DNA of 64,000 bases from Myroides fluvii (lineage in GTDB: Bacteria; Bacteroidota; Bacteroidia; Flavobacteriales; Flavobacteriaceae), in NCBI RefSeq assembly GCF_009792295.1, contig NZ_CP039934.1, positions 2,624,501-2,688,500 of the forward strand, in the 5' to 3' direction. The translations under genes and the position numbers were made by a program. Positions 36,466 to 45,916 of the stretch are shown one piece after another. The notes under the pieces were generated by a model that was not told the origin of the DNA, did not search any database, and was given only the letters and a program-made list of their open reading frames with translations. The number at the start of each line of letters is the position of its first letter. Within the stretch, counting starts at the first letter, position 1.

Positions 36466-37185
36466 ATGGAAACAACAAACAACAAAAAGATTTTATTAGT
36501 AGAGGACGATCCAAACTTTGGAGCGATCTTGAAAGATTATTTAGCGATTAATGACTTTGAAGTTACATTAGCTAAAAATGGAATGGAAGGATTCGAAAAG
36601 TTTAAACGCGATACTTTTGACCTTTGTATCCTTGACGTCATGATGCCTTATAAAGACGGATTTACATTAGCCAAAGAAATTCGCGATAAAAATAAGGAAG
36701 TGCCTATTATTTTCTTAACTGCAAAATCAATGAAAGAGGATGTGTTAAGAGGGTATAAAGTTGGAGCAGACGATTATTTAAATAAACCTTTTGATTCAGA
36801 AGTGTTATTGATGAAAATCAAAGCGATTATTCATAGAAAAACATCTGAAGTTAAAACGGATAATACAAAATTTGAGTTCCAAATTGGTAAGTTTCATTTG
36901 AATTCTAAATTGAGATTCTTGACTTTCCAAGACCAAGAGCCAATTAAGTTGTCCCCAAAAGAAAATGAACTGCTAAAACTATTGGCAATTTACGAGAACG
37001 ACTTGATGCCAAGAGAAGTTGCTTTAACGAAAATATGGAGAGATGATAATTATTTTACTTCTCGTAGTATGGACGTTTATATTGCAAAATTGAGAAAGTA
37101 TTTGAAATTAGACGAAGCTGTTGAAATTTTGAATATTCACGGAGAAGGATTCCGTTTAGTAGTAAAAGGAGAAGGAGAAGAGTAA
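36466..37185 (+). CDS. OmpR/PhoB-type response regulator, RprY-like
   Basis: 239 residues. Receiver domain ~8-123 with the acidic pair Asp14/Asp15, phospho-acceptor Asp57 in LDVMMPYKDGFT, Thr in FLTAKS and Lys in YLNKPF. The C-terminal winged helix (~138-232) has LSPKENELLKLL and TSRSMDVYIAKLRKYLK. The motif order is close to RprY of Bacteroides, a regulator linked to envelope and oxidative stress. It lies 9 bp after its kinase and is followed by a strong terminator. The RprY identification rests on recalled sequence similarity. Confidence 0.93.
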   Translation: METTNNKKILLVEDDPNFGAILKDYLAINDFEVTLAKNGMEGFEKFKRDTFDLCILDVMMPYKDGFTLAKEIRDKNKEVPIIFLTAKSMKEDVLRGYKVGADDYLNKPFDSEVLLMKIKAIIHRKTSEVKTDNTKFEFQIGKFHLNSKLRFLTFQDQEPIKLSPKENELLKLLAIYENDLMPREVALTKIWRDDNYFTSRSMDVYIAKLRKYLKLDEAVEILNIHGEGFRLVVKGEGEE

Positions 37186-37204
37186 TCTTTTCTTTGTATA
37201 AAAT

Positions 37205-37238
37205 AAAAGGAGTAAGATTTTTTCTTACTCCTTTTTTT
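37205..37238 (+). terminator. Terminator after the two-component operon
   Basis: AAAGGAGTAAGA / TCTTACTCCTTT stem with a T5 loop, followed by T-rich sequence. It starts 20 bp after the response-regulator stop. Confidence 0.9.
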
Positions 37239-37316
37239 ATTATAGTAATCGGTTTTAATTTTCTGAGAAGATTAATCGTTCTTTAATCGAAAAAAACAAA
37301 AAACAAAAAAGCGAAA

Positions 37317-38255
37317 CTAGTTCTTCTTTGGACTAATAATTTTTACATCTTGAAAGGCGATTGCACCGCGAATAATACCCAATATAGTTTCGTGTAAAGC
37401 TTGAATAATTTGGAGCTTTAAGTCGTTAGTTGTGTGAATTAAACTAATTTCTCTTGCAGGTTGAGGGGAAGCGAATTGCACTAAGTTTTTTTGATCGTCT
37501 TGTGTGAGTTGAAGTGTGTGTAAGTAAGGTAAAAGCGTGTAGCCTAAACCTTCCTTAGACAGTTGAATTAAGGTTTCGAAACTTCCGCTTTCTAGTGAAA
37601 AAGGTCGATCGGTCTCCTCACTTTTATTTTGGCAAATATTGATAATTCCATCTCGGAAACAATGTCCATCTTGCAACAATAAAAGTTGTTTTAAATCCAG
37701 CTGATCTGTTGTTATTTTTTCTCCAAATTCACGTTGAAATTCTGAAGGGATGTAACCGACAAAAGGCTCGTAATACAATACTTTTTCTCGAATGTCTTCT
37801 AAGGCTAAAGGCGTTGCTACAATGGCGGCATCTAGGTATCCGCCACGCAGTCGTGTTATGATTTCTTCGGTTGTGTATTCTTCAATGATTAAGTGTACCT
37901 TAGGGTATTTTGAGATGAATGTTTTGATAAACATTGGGAGTAGTGTTGGAGTAACCGTGGGGATTATTCCCAGTTTGAATTCTCCACCAATGAATCCCTT
38001 TTCTTGATCAATGATGTCTTTAATTCGGTTCGATTCATTGACTATCTTATGCGCTTGCTCAATAATAACAGCGCCAATGGTAGTTAGTTGAATGGGTTTG
38101 GTTGTGCGATCAAAAATTTGAACGCCTAATTCATCTTCTAATTTTTGAATTTGCATGCTCAATGTTGGTTGAGTAACAAATGATTTTTCTGCTGCAAGGG
38201 TGAAGTTTTTATGTTCAGCAACAGCTAAGGCATATAATAGTTGAGTAATAGTCAT
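37317..38255 (-). CDS. oxyR: LysR-type peroxide sensor OxyR
   Basis: 312 residues. N-terminal winged helix-turn-helix (FTLAAEKSFVTQPTLSMQIQ, ~18-37) and a LysR effector domain from ~90. The redox signature DGHCFRDGIINIC places Cys199 and Cys208 at the same residue numbers as the disulfide-forming pair of E. coli OxyR, which identifies this as OxyR rather than a generic LysR protein. It would activate peroxide-defence genes (catalase, Dps, AhpCF), none of which lie nearby. Monocistronic, 45 bp downstream of the gene before it. Confidence 0.94.
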   Translation of the reverse strand: MTITQLLYALAVAEHKNFTLAAEKSFVTQPTLSMQIQKLEDELGVQIFDRTTKPIQLTTIGAVIIEQAHKIVNESNRIKDIIDQEKGFIGGEFKLGIIPTVTPTLLPMFIKTFISKYPKVHLIIEEYTTEEIITRLRGGYLDAAIVATPLALEDIREKVLYYEPFVGYIPSEFQREFGEKITTDQLDLKQLLLLQDGHCFRDGIINICQNKSEETDRPFSLESGSFETLIQLSKEGLGYTLLPYLHTLQLTQDDQKNLVQFASPQPAREISLIHTTNDLKLQIIQALHETILGIIRGAIAFQDVKIISPKKN

Positions 38256-38300
38256 AGCTTAAAAAGGATGAAAAGTAAAATGAGTATCCAAGATACAATA

Positions 38301-38912
38301 TTAATCCTCTATCTTTTCCAGTTCTTGATAATTTTTCATTAAACGCTTGATTAGAATACCGTAAACAAGGCGGTAGTAAAGCCAAATAACGCCAAAAAAC
38401 AAAAGAAATAAAACCGTAAAAATACCGATAATAAACAAGTAATACTTCCAACCATGTGTAGGGTCATTATCCATGCTCAATACGCTGATAGCAGCATAGA
38501 GCGAGATAAGTGAAATAACGGAAATATTGATAGCAATATAGTAATTGACCATTTTCTTCGTTTGAAGAATGTGTCGCATTAAATTTTTCGTGTTATCCGC
38601 TATGCGAATTTTGCGATATTTGATGTAGAATAAAACAATGAATACCCCAGAAATAGCGCCGCTAACGTAGTCAATATTATTCACAATGAATTCAAAAATA
38701 GGGCTATTGCTGTTTTTTAATTCACTGTCTTCATTAAACAGGAAAAGACTAGCGAGGTTGAGCAGTAAAAACTCAACGAGGCTAATGATGAAAATCCACA
38801 TGACAATTGAAGATGATTTTTTGTGAATCATCCCTTGTATTTCATCCTTTGACACTTTTGGAAAGTTGTGATTGGCATTCCAGTGTTTTTTTAATAAGTC
38901 AAGTTCATCCAT
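38301..38912 (-). CDS. Four-helix membrane protein paired with an ECF sigma factor
   Basis: 203 residues. An N-terminal cytoplasmic segment of ~38 residues (MDELDLLKKHWNANHNFP) is followed by four predicted transmembrane helices (about 38-58, 82-102, 122-145, 158-185) and a basic tail. Its gene starts 14 bp after the sigma factor stop, so the two are co-transcribed. An N-terminal DELxxLKKxW segment ahead of membrane helices is common among proteins partnered with ECF sigma factors in Flavobacteriia and suggests an anti-sigma role, though no zinc-binding anti-sigma motif is seen. Function inferred from context only. Confidence 0.75.
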   Translation of the reverse strand: MDELDLLKKHWNANHNFPKVSKDEIQGMIHKKSSSIVMWIFIISLVEFLLLNLASLFLFNEDSELKNSNSPIFEFIVNNIDYVSGAISGVFIVLFYIKYRKIRIADNTKNLMRHILQTKKMVNYYIAINISVISLISLYAAISVLSMDNDPTHGWKYYLFIIGIFTVLFLLFFGVIWLYYRLVYGILIKRLMKNYQELEKIED

Positions 38913-38926
38913 GCTATAGTGAATCC

Positions 38927-39424
38927 TTACGGATTTAATATTTTTTTTAATTTACTTTTAATTCGATTCATTTTTACTCGGGCATTGACTTCGCTTATCC
39001 CTAGTGTATCTGCTATCTCTTCATAGGATTTGTTTTCGAGATACATAAAAACGAGTGCTTTGTCAATATCGTTCAATTGATGCAGGGCACGATACATCAA
39101 TTTGAGCTGTTGTTCTTCCTCTTCGTTGTATTCCTGATATTCGAAATGGTGAATTATAGGATTAAAACTCGTCGTGGCAATTTGTCTGTTTTTCTTCCGG
39201 AAAAGTGAAATAGCGGTATTTAAGCCGATTCTATAAGCCCAAGTGGTGAATTTAGATTCTCCTCTAAAACTAGGATAGGCTTTCCATAGTTGAATCGAAA
39301 TTTCTTGAAACAAATCTTTGTGTGCAGACTCCTCATCTGTATACAAGCGACAGATTTTATGGATGAGATTTTGATTCTCGTCCAATAAGGTGATGAATTC
39401 TTGCTCTAAATTATTTTGTTTCAT
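38927..39424 (-). CDS. ECF-type RNA polymerase sigma factor
   Basis: 165 residues. Region 2 (~18-80) has SAHKDLFQEISIQLWKAYPSF and FTTWAYRIGLNTAISLFRKK. Region 4 (~110-160) has LNDIDKALVFMYLENKSYEEI and LGISEVNARVKMNRIKSKLK. Lacking regions 1 and 3, it is a group IV (ECF) sigma factor. Paired with the four-helix membrane protein downstream. The regulon is unknown; no obvious autoregulatory promoter was found in the AT-rich sequence upstream. Confidence 0.93.
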   Translation of the reverse strand: MKQNNLEQEFITLLDENQNLIHKICRLYTDEESAHKDLFQEISIQLWKAYPSFRGESKFTTWAYRIGLNTAISLFRKKNRQIATTSFNPIIHHFEYQEYNEEEEQQLKLMYRALHQLNDIDKALVFMYLENKSYEEIADTLGISEVNARVKMNRIKSKLKKILNP

Positions 39425-39816
39425 ATTGTAATTAGTTGATCAAATATGATAATTGTTACATTTTTTAGTCTTGTTTTTTTTTAATTTCAATTTTTTCAAG
39501 ATAGCGCTTTCTTTTGAAAGGAAGATTTTTACGTTATAAAGAAACAAAACGATAATTTATAATCATTCTGTATTATAAGTAAGATCTTTTAAACATATCT
39601 TTTTTTTAATAATTATTTGAAATAATTATTAAATTTAGTACAAATTAAAAGTATTTATAACTATAAGTTCTAAAATGCTATCTATTTTGTTTTTTGTTTG
39701 TAATTGAGAGGGGGATAGGATACTTTTTTTGGTATTATTCATGTGGTTAATCTCAAGGAACAAGGAATTTAGGTTATCGTATGATGTAAAGAATTAATTA
39801 TTAAAACAAAAATAAG
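39425..39816. other. Divergent intergenic region between the sigma factor and sdhC
   Basis: 392 bp of very AT-rich DNA with homopolymer A and T runs and no reading frame. It contains the putative sdhC promoter at 39697-39728. No riboswitch-like or hairpin structure with clear boundaries was seen. Confidence 0.6.
39697..39728 (+). promoter_or_regulatory. Putative promoter of the sdhCAB operon
   Basis: TTTG (39697-39700), 20 bp, TACTTTTT (39721-39728; 7 of 8 to TAnnTTTG). It would give an ~80-nt leader before the sdhC ATG at 39817. Confidence 0.5.
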
Positions 39817-40467
39817 ATGAATACACTCTCAAGAAAGATTGTAATGGCGGGGACTGGATTGTTTCTGTGTTTCTTTTTACTTATTCACTTTTTAGGTAAT
39901 ACACAGTTATTTCTAGAACCTGAACATGCACAGCAAAGTTTTAATGCCTATTCCCATTTTTTAACTGGGAATCCTTTGGTAAAAGCCGTGTCTTATGTGC
40001 TTTATTTGTCCATTTTAGGACATGCCATTTACGCGTTAATTATTACTTCGAAGAACCAAAAGGCGGGTGGAAATTACAAACGGGACAACAGAGGCAGAGC
40101 CAGTAAGTGGTATAGCCGAAATATGGGAGTCTTAGGTGTCATTATTTTAATCTTTCTCGTCCTTCATTTTCAAAACTTTTGGTACGTCTATAAATTTGGT
40201 GAGATTGGCGTGGATGCAAACGGCAATAAAGACTTGTATACGGTTGTCGTGACAGCCTTTCAAGAGCTTTGGCTTGTTGTTGTATACGTTATAGCGATGA
40301 TTGCCTTAGCGTATCACTTGATTCACGGTATTGCAAGTGGAATTAGAACCTTGGGGTTGTTCCATCCTAAATACGTACGATGGATTACTATAGTCGGAAT
40401 CGCCTACTCGGTTATCTTATGTGTTGGTTTCGCTTTAATGCCTATTTATATTTATATCACCCATTAA
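39817..40467 (+). CDS. sdhC: Succinate dehydrogenase/fumarate reductase cytochrome b subunit
   Basis: 216 residues with five predicted transmembrane helices and conserved haem-ligand His candidates (LLIHFLG ~24, GHAIYAL ~68, LHFQNFW ~114, YHLIHGI ~163-166). This is the single-subunit type B anchor (di-haem, no SdhD) typical of Bacteroidota, which passes electrons between the menaquinone pool and SdhAB. First gene of a five-gene operon; sdhA follows after 11 bp. Confidence 0.93.
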   Translation: MNTLSRKIVMAGTGLFLCFFLLIHFLGNTQLFLEPEHAQQSFNAYSHFLTGNPLVKAVSYVLYLSILGHAIYALIITSKNQKAGGNYKRDNRGRASKWYSRNMGVLGVIILIFLVLHFQNFWYVYKFGEIGVDANGNKDLYTVVVTAFQELWLVVVYVIAMIALAYHLIHGIASGIRTLGLFHPKYVRWITIVGIAYSVILCVGFALMPIYIYITH

Positions 40468-40478
40468 TACAAGTTGTT

Positions 40479-42398
40479 ATGAAATTAGATGCAAAAATTC
40501 CTGAAGGACCATTAGAAGAAAAATGGTTTAACTATAAAAAAACCGCTCGTTTAGTCAATCCTGCGAACAGAAAGAAATTGGATGTTATTGTAATAGGAAC
40601 TGGATTAGCTGGTAGTTCTCTAGCGGCTTCTTTGGGTGAAATGGGATATAATGTAAAATCATTTTGCTTTCAAGATACTCCTCGTCGTGCGCACTCAGTG
40701 GCGGCTCAAGGGGGAGTGAATGCAGCTAAAAACTATAAAAATGATGGAGACAGTATTTACAGAATGTTTGTGGATACGTTAAAAGGAGGTGATTTTAGAG
40801 CAAGAGAAGCGAATGTATATCGTTTGGCTGAATGTTCGGTGAATTTAATTGATCAAGCTGTAGCACAAGGAGTTCCATTTGGTAGAGAGTATGGAGGTTA
40901 TTTGAACAATCGATCATTTGGTGGTGTTCAAGTGAGTAGAACCTTTTACGCTCGTGGACAAACGGGACAACAATTATTGTTAGGTACCTATCAAGCGCTT
41001 ATGCGTCAAGTAAACAAGAAAACAGTGGAGTTGTATTCTTCACACGAAATGTTGGATTTGGTGCTGGTTGACGGAAAAGCCCGTGGGGTTATTGTGCGAA
41101 ATTTAGAAACAGGAGAAATTGAAAGACATGCAGCACATGCCGTTGTTTTAGCAACAGGAGGTTTTGGTAAAATATATTATTTGTCAACGCTTGCTATGGG
41201 ATGTAATGGCTCTGCTATATGGAGAGCACATAAAAAAGGAGCTTTCTTTGCTTCTCCAAGTTGGACGCAAATCCACCCTACTTCTTTACCTCAATCCGGA
41301 GATTATCAGTCTAAATTGACGTTGATGTCTGAATCCTTGCGAAATGACGGTCGTATTTGGGTTCCTAAAAATCTGAATGAAACCAGAATCGCTAATGATA
41401 TTCCAGAAGAAGAAAGAGATTATTACTTAGAAAGACGCTATCCTGCTTTTGGAAATTTAGCGCCACGTGATATTTCCTCTCGTGCAGCAAAAGAACGTAT
41501 CGATGCTGGACATGGAGTAGGAGCCCTTAAAAATGCGGTTTATTTAGATTTTTCTAAAGCTATTCGCGAACAAGGACAAGCTAAAATTGCAGAGAAGTAC
41601 GGTAACTTATTCACAATGTATGAGAAAATTACTGGAATCAATGCGTACAAAGAACCCATGATGATTTCCCCTGCTGCCCACTTCTCGATGGGTGGACTTT
41701 GGGTAGATTACGAATTAATGACGACAATTCCTGGTTTATTTGCCTTAGGAGAAGCGAATTTCGCTGATCATGGTGCGAATCGATTGGGAGCGAACTCTTT
41801 ATTACAAGCTTCGGTTGATGGTTATTTTATTGCGCCTTATACCATTGCCAATTATTTAGCCGATCAGATTCGAATTGGCAAAATTGCCACGGATCATCCT
41901 GCCTTTGAGCAAGCTGAAAAGGAAGTGAAAGAGAAATTAGAGCACTTATTGAATATTAAAGGCGATAAAACCGTAGATTATTACCACAAAAAGCTAGGTA
42001 AATTACTTTATGATTATTGTGGTTTGGCTCGTACAAAAGAAGGGCTGGAATTTGCAATCGAAGAGATTAAGAAATTAAGAGATGAATTTTATAAAAACGT
42101 GCACGTACCAGGAACCAATGAGACAATTAACTCAGAATTAGAAAAAGCGGGACGTGTGGCAGATTATTTAGAAATAGGAACGTTGATGTGTTATGATGCT
42201 TTAACGCGTGATGAATCTTGTGGCGCTCACTTTAGAGAGGAGTACCAAACCGAAGAAGGAGAAGCTGCTCGTAATGATGAGAAATTCCAGTTTATCTCTG
42301 CATGGGAATGGCCAGGATCGCTAGATCAAGAACCTATTTTGAATAAAGAAGAACTAACATTTGAATACGTAAAACCGACTATCCGTAGTTATAAATAA
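40479..42398 (+). CDS. sdhA: Succinate dehydrogenase/fumarate reductase flavoprotein subunit
   Basis: 639 residues from ATG 40479. A longer frame from 40380 would overlap sdhC by 88 bp and is rejected. FAD-binding [19 protein letters not shown], the covalent-FAD His in [13 protein letters not shown], the active-site region [12 protein letters not shown], and [18 protein letters not shown] are all present, as is the C-terminal helical domain. It oxidises succinate to fumarate (or the reverse) at the inner membrane with SdhB and SdhC. Confidence 0.95.
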   Translation: MKLDAKIPEGPLEEKWFNYKKTARLVNPANRKKLDVIVIGTGLAGSSLAASLGEMGYNVKSFCFQDTPRRAHSVAAQGGVNAAKNYKNDGDSIYRMFVDTLKGGDFRAREANVYRLAECSVNLIDQAVAQGVPFGREYGGYLNNRSFGGVQVSRTFYARGQTGQQLLLGTYQALMRQVNKKTVELYSSHEMLDLVLVDGKARGVIVRNLETGEIERHAAHAVVLATGGFGKIYYLSTLAMGCNGSAIWRAHKKGAFFASPSWTQIHPTSLPQSGDYQSKLTLMSESLRNDGRIWVPKNLNETRIANDIPEEERDYYLERRYPAFGNLAPRDISSRAAKERIDAGHGVGALKNAVYLDFSKAIREQGQAKIAEKYGNLFTMYEKITGINAYKEPMMISPAAHFSMGGLWVDYELMTTIPGLFALGEANFADHGANRLGANSLLQASVDGYFIAPYTIANYLADQIRIGKIATDHPAFEQAEKEVKEKLEHLLNIKGDKTVDYYHKKLGKLLYDYCGLARTKEGLEFAIEEIKKLRDEFYKNVHVPGTNETINSELEKAGRVADYLEIGTLMCYDALTRDESCGAHFREEYQTEEGEAARNDEKFQFISAWEWPGSLDQEPILNKEELTFEYVKPTIRSYK

Positions 42399-42406
42399 TT
42401 GAGGCT

Positions 42407-43162
42407 ATGAAATTGAATCTTAAAATATGGAGACAGAAAGATCGCAAATCACAAGGTAAACTTGTGGAATATGCGATAGATAATGTAAATACACATATGT
42501 CTTTTTTAGAAATGTTGGACACCCTAAATGAACAATTAATTTCGAAAAAAGAAGATCCTATTGAATTTGATCACGATTGTAGAGAGGGAATTTGTGGGCA
42601 ATGCGGGGTTGTAATCAACGGAAATGCACACGGACCTCTAGAGAACACTACGACTTGTCAGTTGCACATGAGAGAATTTAAAGATGGAGAAACCATTTTG
42701 ATTGAACCTTTTAAAGCGGCGGGTTTTCCAGTCAAAAAAGATTTAAAAGTAGATCGAAGTGCGTTTGATCGAATTATTTCTGCCGGGGGATATGTTTCTG
42801 TTAATACAGGGCAAGCTCCAGAAGCAAATACAATCCCCGTATCACATGAAACGGCAGAAGCCGCCTTTGATTCGGCAGCTTGTATTGGTTGTGGTGCTTG
42901 TGTAGCGACGTGTAAAAACGGTAGTGCAGCTTTATTTACTTCAGCAAAAATTACCCAATTGGCGTTGTTACCTCAGTCGCAACAAGAGCGAAAAGAACGC
43001 GCATTAAATATGATTGTGCAAATGGATGAGGAAGGATTTGGACATTGTTCGAATACAGAGGCTTGTGAGGTAGAATGTCCGCAGGGAATTTCCGTGTTGA
43101 ATATTGCTCGTATGAACTACGAGTACAATCGCGCTAGTTTTCTCAAGTTTAAAAAGAAGTAA
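42407..43162 (+). CDS. sdhB: Succinate dehydrogenase/fumarate reductase iron-sulfur subunit
   Basis: 251 residues. N-terminal [2Fe-2S] ferredoxin domain with DCREGICGQCGVV and the fourth Cys in TTTCQLHM. The C-terminal dicluster domain has CIGCGACVATCKNGS for [4Fe-4S] and [3Fe-4S], and CSNTEACEVECPQGI. It carries electrons from the SdhA flavin to the SdhC haems. Starts 8 bp after sdhA; the downstream porin starts 1 bp after its stop, so that gene is tightly coupled. Confidence 0.95.
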   Translation: MKLNLKIWRQKDRKSQGKLVEYAIDNVNTHMSFLEMLDTLNEQLISKKEDPIEFDHDCREGICGQCGVVINGNAHGPLENTTTCQLHMREFKDGETILIEPFKAAGFPVKKDLKVDRSAFDRIISAGGYVSVNTGQAPEANTIPVSHETAEAAFDSAACIGCGACVATCKNGSAALFTSAKITQLALLPQSQQERKERALNMIVQMDEEGFGHCSNTEACEVECPQGISVLNIARMNYEYNRASFLKFKKK

Positions 43163-43163
43163 A

Positions 43164-44372
43164 ATGAAACATCAATTCGGTTTTATATCAAGCCTATTCC
43201 TCTGTGGAATAGGCTTATTGTCTCCAATCGACAGTATAGCACAAGAAAGTGCTCTCAAAGGAGACCTAGCAGTTGCACAAGACACGATACGAATATTTGA
43301 AGATAAAATTATCTTGAATGATGCGACGCAGACCTATCCTCAATTTAAAGTAGGAGGAGTTTTTCAAGCGCGATATTTAGATAATTTCAAACGAGGCGTA
43401 GACATCAATGGCTTGCACTATGGCGATGTAGAGGGGACGAATAACTCCTTTGAAATTAAGCGTATGCGTGTCTCGATGAATGCCAAAGTAACAGAAAATC
43501 TAGAAGTGGTCGCGTTGGTCAATCTCGCTGATTTTAAGTCAGACCCCAAAACTAAAGTATTGGAAAATGCCTACGCGAAATATACACTCAATCGTTATTT
43601 ACAGTTTACTGTAGGACAGTTTAGACCGTTGTTTGGTATGGAAGAAACCTATCCTGTTGATGTAGTAAAGTCAATCGATTACTCTAATTCCTACTATATG
43701 TTTGGAGATAATGGTTGGACGAGTTTCCAAGTTGGAGCGGCTATTACCGGAAGCGTGGATTTGGGACCTATTCCCATGAGCTACGGGGTTTCTGTAACGA
43801 ACGGAAATGGTAAAAATAAAACAGATAACGACGATGGTAAACACTATTCGAGTAGATTGTTGTTTAATGTAGATGCTAAACACAAAATTAATGTAGGCGT
43901 AAGTGGTGGTATTGGCGAAGTGCAACGACAAACAGTCTATGCTGTTGGAGCAGAAGCGACGGCATTTTTTCCTATGGGAGACCGCTGGAGTATTGATTTT
44001 CAATTAGAAGCTAAACAAGGAACCAATCATCAGTTGTATTATACACAACCTGTAGATCAACGCATTGGAGAGGTAGACGATTATCTGATGAAGAGTTTTT
44101 ATGTTTTGCCGAATATTCGTTATGAGTTAGGCAAAAAACGCCTACAAACTATTGAGTTTGCTTGTCGTTATGAATATTTAGATGGCAGTGCACACCTCAA
44201 TTCCAATGGTAGACAAAGCTGGGTGCCTATGGTGAGTTTAGAATTTTTAAAGAATTACGGTGCGCGTTTGCAAGTGGGAATGCAAATAGATAATTATAAA
44301 ATGAATATCGAAGGGACGAAGTCTTACAATTCAAACCTTGCCTTTATTCAATTTCAGTGTCGATTACAATAA
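43164..44372 (+). CDS. Outer-membrane porin, phosphate-selective porin O/P (OprO/OprP) family
   Basis: 402 residues. The signal peptide ends Ser-Ile-Ala near residue 26, followed by Gln27. FKVGGVFQARYLDNF, NSFEIKRMRVSMNAKVTE, NAYAKYTLNRYLQFTVGQFR and alternating amphipathic strands fit a 16-strand porin of the OprP-like family, whose members often favour anions. Its 1-bp spacing from sdhB and the dicarboxylate transporter 46 bp downstream suggest it lets C4-dicarboxylates cross the outer membrane. That substrate is inferred from context only. Confidence 0.85.
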   Translation: MKHQFGFISSLFLCGIGLLSPIDSIAQESALKGDLAVAQDTIRIFEDKIILNDATQTYPQFKVGGVFQARYLDNFKRGVDINGLHYGDVEGTNNSFEIKRMRVSMNAKVTENLEVVALVNLADFKSDPKTKVLENAYAKYTLNRYLQFTVGQFRPLFGMEETYPVDVVKSIDYSNSYYMFGDNGWTSFQVGAAITGSVDLGPIPMSYGVSVTNGNGKNKTDNDDGKHYSSRLLFNVDAKHKINVGVSGGIGEVQRQTVYAVGAEATAFFPMGDRWSIDFQLEAKQGTNHQLYYTQPVDQRIGEVDDYLMKSFYVLPNIRYELGKKRLQTIEFACRYEYLDGSAHLNSNGRQSWVPMVSLEFLKNYGARLQVGMQIDNYKMNIEGTKSYNSNLAFIQFQCRLQ

Positions 44373-44418
44373 ACAAACAACGATAAACAACAACAAACAA
44401 CACTAAAAAACTCCTTCT

Positions 44419-45849
44419 ATGAAAGAAGTAAATTTAAAAAATTTCGGAATAACCGTTGTAATCGGGATATTATTGTGGTTTTGTCCCATCCCAGAGGGAG
44501 TGACGCCAGAAGCTTGGCATTTATTTGCGATTTTTGTGAGTACCATTTTGGGAATTATCCTCAAAGCCGCTCCAATGGGAACCATGTGTATGATTGCCGT
44601 GGGACTTACTGCCTTTTTTCAATTGTTAGCTCCTGGAAATGCAGGACAATCGATAACCTTGAGCTTAAAGGGATTTGGGGATAAAGTTATTTGGCTAATT
44701 GGAATTTCCTTCTTTATTGCTAGAGGGTTTATTAAAACGGGCTTAGGTAATCGCATTGCTTATTTATTTATCCGCGCTTTTGGAAAAAGTACCTTGGGCT
44801 TAGCTTACGGATTAGGATTAGCTGATTTAGTATTAGCTCCCGCAATTCCAAGTAATACGGCTCGTGGTGGGGGAATCATTTACCCTATTATGAAATCGAT
44901 GGCCATGAATTTTGGTTCTGACCCAACGAAAGAAGAAACCAAGAAAAAAGTAGGTTCTTTCTTGACCTTGAACTGCTATTATCTGAACCTCATTACTTCA
45001 GCTATGTTCTTAACCGGAACAGCAAGTAATCCAATGTGTCAGAAGTTTGCTGCAGATATTGGAGTCAATATCAGTTGGATGAATTGGGCAGTCGGAGGTT
45101 TTGTACCTGGTGTTGTAGCTTTTATCATTACCCCTTTGGTCTTATATAAAATTTATCCTCCTGAATTAAAGAAAACAGGTGATGCTCCTAAGATAGCTGC
45201 AGCGAAATTAAAAGAAATGGGAAAGTTGACTTTACCTGAAAAGTTGATGTTATTGACGTTCTTTATCTTGCTTTTCTTGTGGATAACAGGAGATTTATTT
45301 ACTATTGACGCAACAACTACTGCTTTTATTGGACTGTCAATCTTATTGTTGACCTCTGTGTTAACTTGGGAGGATGTCAAGTCTGAAAAAGGCGCTTGGG
45401 ATACGATTGTGTGGTTTGCCGTATTAGTTATGATGGCAAGTTCTTTAAATACCCTCGGATTTATCGGTTGGTTTAGTGATCTAGTCAAAGCGCAAATGGG
45501 AGGAATTGATTGGCATTATGCCTATCCTTTACTTGTTATTGTTTACTTCTTTAGTCATTATATTTTTGCCAGTGCAACGGCTCACGTTGCTGCAATGTAT
45601 GCGGCGCTGCTCGGAGTTGGCGTGTCACTAGGGGTGCCGCCAATGTTATTAGCCTTAACGCTTGGATACATGGGGTCTATCTACGGTACATTGACACATT
45701 ATGGACACGGACCTGCTCCTGTATTCTTCGGAAGTGGATATGTCGAATTGAAGGCGTGGTGGATGTATGGGTTGATTATCGGATTATTGCTCTTAGCTAT
45801 TTATTTAGTTGTAGGAACAACTTGGCTGAGTATTATTGGTTATTTTTAA
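44419..45849 (+). CDS. DASS-family anion:sodium symporter (CitT-like dicarboxylate transporter)
   Basis: 476 residues with about 12 hydrophobic segments. The divalent-anion:Na+ symporter signature is visible as two pseudo-repeats: LAPAIPSNTARGGG (~133-146) with the SNT motif, and FASATAHVAAMYAAL (~380-395), near the second substrate loop. CitT/TtdT/SODiT1-like members move succinate, malate, 2-oxoglutarate, citrate or tartrate. In an operon with sdhCAB and a porin, C4-dicarboxylate uptake or exchange is the likely role. Exporter versus importer cannot be told from sequence. Confidence 0.9.
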   Translation: MKEVNLKNFGITVVIGILLWFCPIPEGVTPEAWHLFAIFVSTILGIILKAAPMGTMCMIAVGLTAFFQLLAPGNAGQSITLSLKGFGDKVIWLIGISFFIARGFIKTGLGNRIAYLFIRAFGKSTLGLAYGLGLADLVLAPAIPSNTARGGGIIYPIMKSMAMNFGSDPTKEETKKKVGSFLTLNCYYLNLITSAMFLTGTASNPMCQKFAADIGVNISWMNWAVGGFVPGVVAFIITPLVLYKIYPPELKKTGDAPKIAAAKLKEMGKLTLPEKLMLLTFFILLFLWITGDLFTIDATTTAFIGLSILLLTSVLTWEDVKSEKGAWDTIVWFAVLVMMASSLNTLGFIGWFSDLVKAQMGGIDWHYAYPLLVIVYFFSHYIFASATAHVAAMYAALLGVGVSLGVPPMLLALTLGYMGSIYGTLTHYGHGPAPVFFGSGYVELKAWWMYGLIIGLLLLAIYLVVGTTWLSIIGYF

Positions 45850-45866
45850 ATAAAAAAGTTATCTTT

Positions 45867-45904
45867 AAAGACCCTTTATTTTATTGATAAAGGGTCTTTT
45901 TAGT
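45867..45904 (+). terminator. Terminator of the sdh-porin-transporter operon
   Basis: AAAGACCCTTTAT (45867-45879) and ATAAAGGGTCTTT (45887-45899) form a perfect 13-bp stem with a 7-nt loop and a T-rich tail. It lies between the transporter and the photolyase and shows why a photolyase start upstream at 45884 is not credible. Confidence 0.92.
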
Positions 45905-45916
45905 AGCGCTTACTAT

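Noticed and set aside
40380..40478. Extended start for sdhA overlapping sdhC
   Set aside because: It would overlap sdhC by 88 bp in another frame and add 33 residues absent from the family. The ATG at 40479 is correct.
45884..45916. Extended start for the photolyase
   Set aside because: It begins with ATT and lies in the stem-loop of the preceding terminator. ATG 45917 gives the normal photolyase N-terminus.
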